A model generated the notes under the pieces. The model was given only the letters and a program-made list of their open reading frames with translations, did no database searches and was not told the DNA's origin. A stretch of 64,000 nt of DNA, taken from assembly GCF_004011505.1 (NCBI RefSeq), contig NZ_SAUN01000001.1, positions 2,976,001 to 3,040,000 on the forward strand. Direction: 5' to 3'. The position numbers and the translations under genes were made by a program. Source of the DNA: Nonomuraea polychroma. GTDB lineage: Bacteria > Actinomycetota > Actinomycetes > Streptosporangiales > Streptosporangiaceae. This document shows, piece by piece, positions 15,870 to 24,696 of this stretch. Within the stretch, counting starts at the first letter, position 1. Every line of letters begins with the position of its first letter.

Positions 15870-18800
15870 GTGAGGCTCATCTTGACCGCCGCCATGACGG
15901 CCTTAACCGTCATGGCGCAGCCGCTGTCGGCCACGCCGGCCGCAGCGGCGCCGCTCGACCCGGCGAACGGCCTGAGGTTCGACTTCGGCTCGACCACCAG
16001 CCCCCTCGCCGACGGTTACACCCGCGTCGCGCACACCACCCTCTACAGCGCCGCGACCGGCTTCGGCCTCGACCGCGCCGTCGGCTACCGGGACCGGGGC
16101 ACCGCCGACCCGCTGACCCGCGACTTCACCGTCTCAGGCCAGTACGGCTTCGCCGTGGACGTGCCCGACGGCGAGTACGAGGTCTCGGTCGTCTCCGGTG
16201 ATGCCATCGCGCCCAACGTCACCACGCTCTCCGTCGAGGGGGCCGGCCGTGGCGCGATCACCGCGGCCACCGGTGCGTACGGCACCTACACCGGCACGGC
16301 AGCGGTCACCGACGGCCGGCTCGACCTGGCCTTCGGCCGGGACGGCCGGGTCAACGCGGTCCGGATCGGCCCGGCCACCGCGCCCACCGGGCTCCGGGTG
16401 GCGGGCATCACGGCGAGCGCCACGCCCGCGGTCACACTGGCCTGGAACGCGGCGGCGGGAGCGGCGAGTTACGAGGTCTACCGCGCCGAGACCGCCGCCG
16501 GGCCGTGGCGCCGGCTCGGCTCCAGCGCGGGCGCCGCGACCACCTACACCGACACCACCGCCGAACTGGGCCTGACCTACACCTACGCGGTCAGCGTGCC
16601 GGGCGGGACGCTGGGCGCGCCGCTGGTGGTCGAGGTCAAGGACCCGTCGGCGGCCGCGCCTGCCGCGCCCCAAGGGCTCGCCATGGTCGCGGCGACCACC
16701 GAGAAGGTGATCCTCCGCTGGAAGGACGCCGAGGGGGCGCTGCTCTACCACGTCTACCGGGACGGCGCCCGCGTGGGCGTGACCCGCGAGCCCGGCTACG
16801 AGGACGAGCGGCCGCCCGCCGACCGGCACGCCTACCGGGTGGTCGCCGCCGGGGCGGGCGGATTGTCGGCCTCCTCCGCCACGCTCACCTCGCCGATCAC
16901 CCGCTTCCCGCTGCGCCGCATGGAGCGGCTGGATCGCGGGCTGGTGGCGGTGCCCACGAGCGAGGGCACCCTGGTGAGCTGGCGGCTGCTGGGCACCGAC
17001 CCGGCTCAGGTGAGATTCCGCCTCTATCGCGACGGCGAGCTGATCGCCGAGACGGACAAGACCAACCACGTGGACGCGGGTAAGGGCGCCTACACCGTCG
17101 CGGCGATCGTCGACGGGCGGGAGGGGCCGAAGTCGGCCGCCGCCCGGCCGTGGGCGCAGCCGTACCTGGACATCCCCCTGGACAAGCCGGACGGCGGGGT
17201 CACACCGAGCGGCGGGACGTACGACTACCGGGCCAACGACGCCTCGGCCGCCGATCTGGACGGCGACGGCGCCCTGGAAATCGTGGTGAAGTGGGATCCG
17301 TCCAACTCCAAGGACAACTCCCAGGGCGGCTACACCGGGGCAGCGATCTTCGACGCGTACGAGCTCGACGGCACCCGCCTGTGGCGGATCGACCTCGGCC
17401 GCAACGTCCGGGCGGGCGCGCACTACAGCCCCTTCCTGGTGGCCGACTTCGACGGGGACGGCCGCGCCGAGTTCGTGGTGCGCACCGGCGACGGCACGGT
17501 GGACGCGGCGGGCACGGTCATCGGCGACGCGAACGCCGACCACCGGACCTCCAGCGGGCGCATCGTGTCCGGGCCTGAGTACCTCACCGTCTTCGACGGC
17601 CTGACCGGCAAGGCGCTGCACACCGAGGACTTCCAGCCCGCCCGCGGCAACATCGCCGACTGGGGCGACAGCAGCGCCAACCGCTCCGACCGCTTCCTGG
17701 CGGCGGTGGCCTACCTGGACGGCGAGCTGCCCAGCATCGTCATGACCCGCGGCTACTACGCCAAGTCCATGCTGGCCGCCTATGACTGGCGGGACGGCAA
17801 GCTGACCAAGCGATGGATCTTCGACAGCACCGACAACGCCGGCTACGGCGGCCAGGGCAACCACAACCTGTCCGTCGCCGACGTGGACGGCGACGGACGC
17901 GACGAGATCGCCTACGGGGCGATGACCCTGGACGACGACGGCACCGGCCTGTACACCACCCGCCTCGAGCACGGCGACGCCATGCACCTGGGCGACCTGG
18001 ACCCCGCCCACCCCGGTCTGGAGATCGTCGGCGTGCACGAGCACACCAACATGCCGTACGGCCTGGAGATGCACGACGCCGACACCGGCGAGATCCTGTG
18101 GGGCGTGCGGACCGGGCAGGACACCGGCCGCGGCCTGACCGGCGACATCGACCCGGCCCACCCTGGCGAGGAGGTGTGGGCCTCCAACGGCGCCGGCCTG
18201 CACACCGCCACCGGCCGGACGCTCTCGTCCAAGACCCCGGCGATCAGCAACACCATCTGGTGGGACGGCGACCTCTCACGCGAGATCCTCGACCACACCT
18301 ACTCGGCCGACCTGGCCGCGGGCGTGCCCACCATCGGCAAGTGGGACCCGGCGGCCCTGACCACGGTCAACCTGCTCACCGCGACCGGCACCTACTCCAA
18401 CAACACCACCAAGGGCAACCCCTCGCTCCAGGCCGACCTGCTGGGCGACTGGCGGGAGGAGCTGCTGGTGCGGACCGAGGACTCCACGGCCCTGCGGATG
18501 TACGCCACGCCGTACCCGACGGAACACCGCCTTCCCGCGCTCATGCACGACCCGGTCTACCGGGTCGGCATCGCCTGGCAGAACGTCGGCTACAACCAGC
18601 CGCCGCACACCGGCTACTTCCTCGGCACGGGGATGGCCGCTCCGCCGGCTGCGTACCTCACCACCGGAGCGCCGGTCGCCGCCCGGCTCACGCTGCACGG
18701 CGACCGGCTCGCCGTCCACGTGGGCGGTGACGTGCTGCCCGGCACGATCCGCGCCGTCGCGGACGGCAAGCTGGTGGACCTGGCGGCCCGGCCCCTGACG

Positions 18801-18935
18801 ACCGGAGAACTGGCCGTCGACGGCCAGGCGATCCCCGAGGCCCTCGCCGGCTACTCCGGCACGGTGTCGGTGACGATCACCGGCCACCTGGTCGACGGGC
18901 GCACGTTCTCCGGGACGGTCAAGGTACGCCTGTAA
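15870..18935 (+). CDS. Secreted rhamnogalacturonan lyase, PL11 type
   Basis: Exported pectin-degrading enzyme of 1021 residues that cleaves the rhamnose-galacturonate backbone of rhamnogalacturonan I by beta-elimination. It has a signal peptide (VRLILTAAMTALTVMAQ, cleavage near AAAA), then an N-terminal beta-rich domain and fibronectin-like repeats (about 140-400). The PL11 beta-propeller (about 430-930) carries repeated Asp-rich metal loops such as ADLDGDG, ADFDGDG and ADVDGDG. The family's N-terminal part is usually shorter. The GTG at 15870 follows AGGAG. LacI-type operators upstream suggest sugar-dependent induction. No rhamnose or galacturonate catabolic genes are next to it. Confidence 0.92.
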   Translation: MRLILTAAMTALTVMAQPLSATPAAAAPLDPANGLRFDFGSTTSPLADGYTRVAHTTLYSAATGFGLDRAVGYRDRGTADPLTRDFTVSGQYGFAVDVPDGEYEVSVVSGDAIAPNVTTLSVEGAGRGAITAATGAYGTYTGTAAVTDGRLDLAFGRDGRVNAVRIGPATAPTGLRVAGITASATPAVTLAWNAAAGAASYEVYRAETAAGPWRRLGSSAGAATTYTDTTAELGLTYTYAVSVPGGTLGAPLVVEVKDPSAAAPAAPQGLAMVAATTEKVILRWKDAEGALLYHVYRDGARVGVTREPGYEDERPPADRHAYRVVAAGAGGLSASSATLTSPITRFPLRRMERLDRGLVAVPTSEGTLVSWRLLGTDPAQVRFRLYRDGELIAETDKTNHVDAGKGAYTVAAIVDGREGPKSAAARPWAQPYLDIPLDKPDGGVTPSGGTYDYRANDASAADLDGDGALEIVVKWDPSNSKDNSQGGYTGAAIFDAYELDGTRLWRIDLGRNVRAGAHYSPFLVADFDGDGRAEFVVRTGDGTVDAAGTVIGDANADHRTSSGRIVSGPEYLTVFDGLTGKALHTEDFQPARGNIADWGDSSANRSDRFLAAVAYLDGELPSIVMTRGYYAKSMLAAYDWRDGKLTKRWIFDSTDNAGYGGQGNHNLSVADVDGDGRDEIAYGAMTLDDDGTGLYTTRLEHGDAMHLGDLDPAHPGLEIVGVHEHTNMPYGLEMHDADTGEILWGVRTGQDTGRGLTGDIDPAHPGEEVWASNGAGLHTATGRTLSSKTPAISNTIWWDGDLSREILDHTYSADLAAGVPTIGKWDPAALTTVNLLTATGTYSNNTTKGNPSLQADLLGDWREELLVRTEDSTALRMYATPYPTEHRLPALMHDPVYRVGIAWQNVGYNQPPHTGYFLGTGMAAPPAAYLTTGAPVAARLTLHGDRLAVHVGGDVLPGTIRAVADGKLVDLAARPLTTGELAVDGQAIPEALAGYSGTVSVTITGHLVDGRTFSGTVKVRL

Positions 18936-18945
18936 GACGTATGCG

Positions 18946-18974
18946 GCAGGTGACGGGCGCCGCCCGTCACCTGC
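18946..18974. terminator. Bidirectional hairpin terminator
   Basis: A 13-bp perfect stem, GCAGGTGACGGGC with its complement, closes a 3-base loop. It lies between the converging lyase gene and the siderophore operon, and has no T-tract, as is common in actinomycetes. Confidence 0.8.
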
Positions 18975-19011
18975 TGACGTTCAGCTTGAGGCGGGGGTCA
19001 TGGCGGCGAAG

Positions 19012-20367
19012 CTACATCCGTTCGAAGCCGCGTACCCGCTCCCAGTCCGTCACCGCCGTCTCGAAAGCCGCCAGCTCGGCCCGCGCCGCCTGGGCGTAGT
19101 GGCCGAGCACCGCGTCGCCGAAGGCCTTGGCCGCGATCTCGCTGGTCTCCCAGCGGTGCAGCGCCTCGGCCAGGGTCGTGGGCAGGCGCGGCACCGCGGG
19201 GTCGGCCAGCGCGTTGGCGGCGTGCGGCGCCGGCAGCGGCAGGCGGTTCTCGATGCCGTGCAGGCCCGCGGCCAGCACGGCGGCCACGGCCAGGTAGGGG
19301 TTGGCGTCCCCGCCGGGAACGCGGTGCTCGATGCGCAGCGACGCGCCCGCGCCGACCACGCGGATCGGGCAGGTGCGGTTGTCCCTGCCCCAGGTGATGC
19401 CGGTGGGCGCGAACGCGCCCGGCTGCAGCCGTTTGTACGAGTTGACGTTCGGGGCCATGAGCAGCGCGAGATCGGGCAGGCAGGCGAGTTGCCCGGCCAC
19501 GAAGTGGCGCATCAGCTCCGACATGCCGTCGTCGTCATCACCGGCGAAGGCGAGAGAGCCGTCTATGCCACGCAGCGACAGGTGGATGTGGCAGGAGTTG
19601 CCCTCCCCTTCGTCGAACTTGGGCATGAAGGTGAGCGCGACGCCCTCCTGGGCGGCGATCTCCTTGGCGCCGTTCTTGAAGAACACGTGCTTGTCGCAGG
19701 TCGCCATGGCCTCGTCGTAGCGGAAGACGATCTCGTACTGGCCGGCATGGCACTCGGCCCGGGCGGTCTCCATGGTGAGCCCCGCGCGGACCATCTCCCG
19801 GCGGACGCGGCGCACGACCGGCTCGATGCCGGCGAGCCCCTGCAGGGAGTAGTCGACGTTGTAGCGGGTGCCGGTGCGCAAGCCGTGGTAGCGGCGTTCC
19901 CAGGCGTCCTCGTAGCTGTCGCGGAAGATCAGGAACTCCAGCTCGGTTCCGGCGTACGCGGCCAGCCCGCGCTCGGCCAGCCGGTCGAGCTGCGTGCGCA
20001 GCACCCGCCGCGGGGCCACCTCGACGGGCTCACCGGAGCTCGCGCCCGGCCATAGGGCGTCGGCGATGACGAGCGCGGTGCCGGGATCCCAGGGGAGCGG
20101 CCGCACCGTCGCGGGGTCGGGGCGCAGGACGAAGTCGCCGAAGCCGGTGTTCCACGCGTCGATGGCGTAGCCGGGGCCGGTGTCCATCTCGACGTCGGTG
20201 GCGAGCAGGTACACGCAGGCGCCGAACCCCTGCCGGGCCGCCTCGTCCAGGAAGTACGGCACGGACAGGCGGCTTCCCTGCAGGCGGCCCTGCAGGTCCG
20301 GAACGCTGACGATCACCTCCTCGATCCGCCCCGCCTCGGCCTCGGCACGCAGCCATTCGTAGGTCAT
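19012..20367 (-). CDS. Glutamine-synthetase-like gamma-glutamyl ligase in a siderophore operon
   Basis: Protein of 451 residues with the full glutamine synthetase fold: ELEFLIF and GQYEIVF metal ligands, HIHLSL, the NSYKRL loop and RIEHRVPGGDANPYL. It resembles the GlnA3/GlnA4/PuuA branch, which ligates glutamate to amines or polyamines, more than housekeeping GlnA. Its ATG overlaps the stop of the second IucA/IucC gene (ATGA at 20364-20367), so it belongs to the iron-regulated operon. A ligase acting on the operon's diamine, or on its N-hydroxylated form, is a reasonable inference. Ordinary nitrogen metabolism is less likely in this position. Confidence 0.88.
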   Translation of the reverse strand: MTYEWLRAEAEAGRIEEVIVSVPDLQGRLQGSRLSVPYFLDEAARQGFGACVYLLATDVEMDTGPGYAIDAWNTGFGDFVLRPDPATVRPLPWDPGTALVIADALWPGASSGEPVEVAPRRVLRTQLDRLAERGLAAYAGTELEFLIFRDSYEDAWERRYHGLRTGTRYNVDYSLQGLAGIEPVVRRVRREMVRAGLTMETARAECHAGQYEIVFRYDEAMATCDKHVFFKNGAKEIAAQEGVALTFMPKFDEGEGNSCHIHLSLRGIDGSLAFAGDDDDGMSELMRHFVAGQLACLPDLALLMAPNVNSYKRLQPGAFAPTGITWGRDNRTCPIRVVGAGASLRIEHRVPGGDANPYLAVAAVLAAGLHGIENRLPLPAPHAANALADPAVPRLPTTLAEALHRWETSEIAAKAFGDAVLGHYAQAARAELAAFETAVTDWERVRGFERM

Positions 20368-22133
20368 CTCTGCTCCTGAAGGATGGGGGCGAGCGGGTTC
20401 GGGACGGTGCCGTGGACGACGTCGAAGCCTTCGTCGCGTTCGGCGCGGTCGTGGAAACCGCCGCCGAGCAGCTGCTCCCGGTTGAGCGCCACCCGGTCGA
20501 ACTCCGGCGCGAACAGGCCGAACGCCTCGAACCTGTCCGCAAGCTCGGGGAAGCGGGCGTGGTACCGCTCGATCTCGGCGCGGACGAGCGCCCAGAACTC
20601 CGGCTCCGGCACGCCGAGATGCCGCTCGGCCAGCGGGGCGAAGAACCGGAAGTGCCCCGCGAACACCGCACTGAGCAGCGAGTGCGCCAGCTCGCCCGCC
20701 GGCCAGCGCAGCAGCACCGCGTCGGCGCGCGGGGACAGGCCCGCGTACTCGGGGCGGTGCCCGGGCAGCAGGTTGACGTCCTCGGCGAAGTCCTTGACCG
20801 CGACGCCCACGGGGATGTCGGCGGCGTCGTAGAGGATCACGGTGTTCTCGCCGTGCGGGCAGTACGCCACCCCGTACCGGTAGAGGTAGTGCAGCAGACC
20901 GGGCAGCAGGGCGGCGAAGAATCTGGACAGCCAGGCCCGGGCGTCGAGCCCCGACCGCGCGACGAGCTCGGCCGCCAGCGCCCGCCCGTCCGAGCCGATC
21001 TTCAGCAGGGCCGCCATGGTCCTCGCCCGCTCGCCGTCGCGCAGCAGCGCCGCGACGGGCTCGCGCCACACCGCGCCGAGCAGCTCGTGGTAGCGGTAGG
21101 GGGCGTCGCGCACCGCCTCGTACAGCGGGTGGCGGACGGCGACGGAGGCCACCTCGCCGAGCGGGTGGAAGCGCAGCTCGTCCCGCAGGTACGCGTCCCC
21201 GTCACGGAGCGCGTGCAGCCAGGCCGTCACGTCGGGCGCGGCCCGGGTCGGCTCGGTGGACAGCCCCCGCCACACCAGCGTGTTGCGGATGGCGAGCGGC
21301 ACCTTGACGTTCCGGCGAGCGGGATCGTCCAGGTTGGCCAGGGTGCGGATGGACTGCAGCGGCCGGTAGCGGTCGGGGCCCTCGCCGAGGAGGACGATGC
21401 GGCCGTCGGCGAGGTAGGGGGCGAAGAGAGTCTCGACGGCCTCGTCCCAGTGGAAGGGGTGAACGGGCAGCCAGACGTACACCGCCGGGTCGGGCACCAG
21501 GTCCGCGAAGCGTTTGCGGGTCTCCTCGTCCAGCTCTTCCGCCAGGAGCGTCTCGGCGTCCAGCCCGGGCACGCCGGAGTATTCGGCCAGCGAGGTGTGC
21601 ACGGCCGCCCACAACAGCCGGACGGCGCCGGCCGACTCGGGGGCGTAAGCCGCGGCGTCGGAGGCGGCGAAGCCGAGCCTGCCCTTGTTGAGCAGCATGC
21701 AGGGATGCCCGTCCTGGTACGCCTCCAGCTCCAGGTGGTCCAGATCGGCGAGCTCGGCGGCGGTGCGGGCGCGGGCGAGCAGCTCCGCCTCCGCCCGCCG
21801 GGTCGAGGTGAGTTCGCGCAGCACCTCGGCGGTGGTGGGGCCGTCCCAGCCGAGGACCGTCCGCGCGTCGAGCAGCAGCCGCTCGGGCCCGTTCTCCCCG
21901 TCGTCGGGGTGACGGCGCACCGTGCCGTCCACAAGCCGCCAGTTCCCGAACGTGCCGCGGGTCGCGCGGAACGTCCAGCGCACGCCGTCACCCAGCTCCA
22001 GCCGGTAGGCGTCGGGGCCGGACGCCGGGTCGGGCTCCGGGCGCAGCAGCTCCTCGTAGGCGAACTCCTCGACGGCCTTGGTGAGCAGGCGGCGGCCGGC
22101 CTGCTGCCAGGTGTCGCGGGTGGGGCGGTTCAT
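20364..22133 (-). CDS. IucA/IucC-family NIS siderophore synthetase (second copy)
   Basis: ATP-dependent ligase of 589 residues that adenylates a carboxylate (usually citrate or a derivative) and joins it to an amine. Family landmarks include VHPFHWDEAVE, the NVKVPLAIRNTLVWRG strand, CPHGENTVILY in the catalytic region, and the C-terminal FerIIIC-like end. It diverges clearly from the first synthetase in the operon, so the two probably act in successive steps. Starts and stops overlap by four bases on both sides. The specific carboxylate or amine cannot be read from sequence. Confidence 0.92.
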   Translation of the reverse strand: MNRPTRDTWQQAGRRLLTKAVEEFAYEELLRPEPDPASGPDAYRLELGDGVRWTFRATRGTFGNWRLVDGTVRRHPDDGENGPERLLLDARTVLGWDGPTTAEVLRELTSTRRAEAELLARARTAAELADLDHLELEAYQDGHPCMLLNKGRLGFAASDAAAYAPESAGAVRLLWAAVHTSLAEYSGVPGLDAETLLAEELDEETRKRFADLVPDPAVYVWLPVHPFHWDEAVETLFAPYLADGRIVLLGEGPDRYRPLQSIRTLANLDDPARRNVKVPLAIRNTLVWRGLSTEPTRAAPDVTAWLHALRDGDAYLRDELRFHPLGEVASVAVRHPLYEAVRDAPYRYHELLGAVWREPVAALLRDGERARTMAALLKIGSDGRALAAELVARSGLDARAWLSRFFAALLPGLLHYLYRYGVAYCPHGENTVILYDAADIPVGVAVKDFAEDVNLLPGHRPEYAGLSPRADAVLLRWPAGELAHSLLSAVFAGHFRFFAPLAERHLGVPEPEFWALVRAEIERYHARFPELADRFEAFGLFAPEFDRVALNREQLLGGGFHDRAERDEGFDVVHGTVPNPLAPILQEQR

Positions 22134-23332
22134 CGGATCTCCTCGGAGTACGTGAGAGCGGGTGCCGGCCGGGGGAGCGGGGCGCGGCGCAGGGACAGGC
22201 CGGTGGCGAGCAGGTGGACGGCCGCCGCGACGGCGATGGGCAGCGCGAGGTCGTACGAGACCGCGGCCGCGGCGGCCACCGGCGCGGCGAGCAGGCCCGT
22301 CGACCGGGCGGTCTCCACGGCGGTGAACGCCGGCCCGGCCGTGCCGGTGGCGCGGAACACCCACAACTCCACGGCGACCTGCCCGACGCCGAGGCCGACG
22401 CCGAACAACAACCGTCCCCCGGCCAGCGCCGGCCATGACGGCGACAGCGCCTGCCAGGCGAGCCCGGCGGCGGCCACGGCCAGGGCCAGCGGCAGCAGCC
22501 GGTCGCCGAGCAGGTCGTGGCAGCGGCGCACGACGGGCAGCACGGCCAGCGCGGCCACGCTGGGCAGGAAGAACAGCACCGCCGACCCGGTGGAGCCGCT
22601 GCCCAGGTCGTCGGCGAACTCGGTGAAGAAGGGCCGCGCCACGTTGACCGAGAAGTCGAACGCCACGCCGATCAGCGCCGCCTGCACCAGCACCAGCCCC
22701 GTGAGCCGCCACCGCGCGCCCGCCGTACCGGCCTCGCCGGCCTCGGCGTCCGCCGCACCGGCCGGGGCACGTTTGCCCAGCACCCGGTAGGTGAGCACGG
22801 CGAGCAGCACGTCCAGAACCGCGAAGGCGGAGATGCCGATCCGCGGCTCGGGCAACGCGAGCACCCCGGCCCCCACCATCGTCGCCACCACGGTCGACAG
22901 GTGGAACACCACCACGATCGAGCAGATCCCGGCCAGCCGGGCCCGCTCCCCGCCCGCCGGGTCGGCGTCGTGCTCGGCGATGAACGCGGGGTAGGCCAGC
23001 AGCAGCGCGCTGTTGGTGGTCACGACGGCCGCCGACAACACGGTGTACGCGGCGTAACTGGGCGCGAGCCCCAGGAGCAGATCCAGCACGGCCGAGCCGC
23101 ACAACCCGGCCAGGACCAGCCGGTGCAGCGGCCACCGCCGGGCCGCCAGCCCCCACAGCGGCAGGGCGGCAAGACCGACGATGCGGCAGATCCACAGGTA
23201 GAGCCCGGTGGCGCCGGGCTCGTCGATGCCGTACAGCCGGTCGAACAGTTGCGGCAGGAAGGGGGTGAGCGAGGTCTCGGCGACGAGGTGCAGCCCGATC
23301 ACCGAGATGAGCACGACCTTGGCGCGGTTCAC
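22130..23332 (-). CDS. MFS transporter, probable siderophore exporter
   Basis: Membrane protein of 400 residues with about twelve hydrophobic segments. It starts at GTG 23332 (VNRAKVVLISVIGLHLVAE), overlapping the hydroxylase stop by four bases. MFS proteins embedded in NIS operons (for example SbnD) export the finished siderophore, and this position supports the same role. A DAEAGEAGTAG-type cytoplasmic linker separates the two halves. Import is not excluded, but actinobacterial siderophore uptake is normally by ABC systems, none of which is present here. Confidence 0.85.
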   Translation of the reverse strand: MNRAKVVLISVIGLHLVAETSLTPFLPQLFDRLYGIDEPGATGLYLWICRIVGLAALPLWGLAARRWPLHRLVLAGLCGSAVLDLLLGLAPSYAAYTVLSAAVVTTNSALLLAYPAFIAEHDADPAGGERARLAGICSIVVVFHLSTVVATMVGAGVLALPEPRIGISAFAVLDVLLAVLTYRVLGKRAPAGAADAEAGEAGTAGARWRLTGLVLVQAALIGVAFDFSVNVARPFFTEFADDLGSGSTGSAVLFFLPSVAALAVLPVVRRCHDLLGDRLLPLALAVAAAGLAWQALSPSWPALAGGRLLFGVGLGVGQVAVELWVFRATGTAGPAFTAVETARSTGLLAAPVAAAAAVSYDLALPIAVAAAVHLLATGLSLRRAPLPRPAPALTYSEEIR

Positions 23333-24696
23333 CGCAGCGAGCCCACCGAGCGTGGCGCCGCGGGCTCCGGCAGGCCGGAGGCCTCGGGAGCGCTCGGCGA
23401 GCCGAAGGTCGTCCAGGCCACCCGCTCGGGGACGGGCAGCACCGTGCGCCCGGCGACCGCGTTGAGTATGGTCGCGGCCCGCCACGCGCCGAGCGTGAGA
23501 TCGGGGGCGCCGACGCCGTGGGTGTGCATCTCCGCGTTCTGGACGTAGAGCTCCCCGGACACCCGCGGGTCCAGCGCGACCCGGTAGCCGCCGTCGACCT
23601 GGTAGCGGCCCTTGCCGTCCCAGTCGACCAGGTCGGACAGCGGCTCCAGGAACGCGGGGCGGGCGGCCGCGTACCCGGTCGCCGCGACCACGGCCGAGGT
23701 GCGGATCTCGAAGACCGCGTCCTGCGGGCTGTGACGGCAGGTCAGCGTGTAGCCGCCGGCGTCGCCAGTGGTGGTGACGGCGGCCGCCACGACCTCCACT
23801 CCGGGGTGCAACGCGGCGGGCGGCTCGGCGCCGCCGATGGTCCGCTCGTACAGCTCGTCGTGGATGTCGGCCAGCGTCTCCGAGCTCACCCCCTTGTACA
23901 GCTGCCACTGCTCGCGGACGAGCCGCTCCCGCTCGGCCTCGGGGAGACCGCGGAAGTACCGGATGTAGTCGGGGGTGAAGTGCTCAAGGCCGATCTTGGA
24001 GTACTCCATGGGCGCGAACGCCGGGGTGCGGGCCAGCCAGCGGACGAACGGCCCGCCGGAGCGCAGCAGATCCAGCACCACCTCCGCCCCCGACTGGCCG
24101 GCGCCGATCACCGTGACGTCGGGCGCGGCGGCGAGCCGGTCGCGGTGGGCGCGGTAGCCGGCGCTGTGCAGCACCCGGCCGGCGTGCGCCTCCGCCAGCA
24201 GCGGGCGCAGCGGCTCAGGGACGACCGGCTCGGTGCCGACGCCCAGCACGACCTTCCTGGCCAGCACACGGGTGACCGCCCCGGCCGCGGACCGGTACGT
24301 CACCGCGAACGCCGCGGCCTCCTCGTCCCACTCCAGCGCGGTCACCTGGGCGTCGAACCGGCAGGAGGGCAGCCGCTCGGCGACCCAGCGGCAGTAGTGG
24401 TCGTACTCGCGGCGCGGGATGTGGAAGCGCTCGGAGAAGAAGAAGGGGAACATCCGGTCGTGGCGGCGCAGGTAGTTCAGGTACGACCAGGGGCTGGTCG
24501 GATCCGCCATGGTCACCAGGTCGGCGAGGAACGGCACCTGCAGGACGGTCCCCTCCATCAGCAGGCCGGGGTGCCAGGAGAAGGCCCGCTTGCCGTCCAG
24601 GAAGAGCGCGCGCACTTCCGGCACGCCGTCGCAGAGCGCGGCCAGGGACAGGTTGAACGGGCCGATGCCCACTCCCACCAGGTCGTACGTGGTCAC
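23329..24696 (-). CDS. Flavin-dependent N-hydroxylating monooxygenase (lysine/ornithine/diamine type)
   Basis: FAD and NADPH enzyme of 455 residues that hydroxylates a primary amine to make the hydroxylamine of a hydroxamate. The FAD motif is GVGIGPFNLSLAAL at the N-terminus, the NADPH motif is VTVIGAGQSGAEVV near residue 190, and the substrate-side ATGY motif is near 350. Of two adjacent GTG codons, 24696 is preferred: it has better spacing to GGAGGT and gives a GTGA overlap with the upstream stop. With DABA aminotransferase and decarboxylase in the operon, 1,3-diaminopropane or its citryl adduct is the likely substrate. Confidence 0.9.
   Translation of the reverse strand: MTTYDLVGVGIGPFNLSLAALCDGVPEVRALFLDGKRAFSWHPGLLMEGTVLQVPFLADLVTMADPTSPWSYLNYLRRHDRMFPFFFSERFHIPRREYDHYCRWVAERLPSCRFDAQVTALEWDEEAAAFAVTYRSAAGAVTRVLARKVVLGVGTEPVVPEPLRPLLAEAHAGRVLHSAGYRAHRDRLAAAPDVTVIGAGQSGAEVVLDLLRSGGPFVRWLARTPAFAPMEYSKIGLEHFTPDYIRYFRGLPEAERERLVREQWQLYKGVSSETLADIHDELYERTIGGAEPPAALHPGVEVVAAAVTTTGDAGGYTLTCRHSPQDAVFEIRTSAVVAATGYAAARPAFLEPLSDLVDWDGKGRYQVDGGYRVALDPRVSGELYVQNAEMHTHGVGAPDLTLGAWRAATILNAVAGRTVLPVPERVAWTTFGSPSAPEASGLPEPAAPRSVGSLR

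Noticed and set aside
16134-18203. Minus-strand open frame inside the rhamnogalacturonan lyase gene
   Set aside because: Valine- and glycine-skewed shadow frame; the opposite strand has a complete PL11 enzyme.
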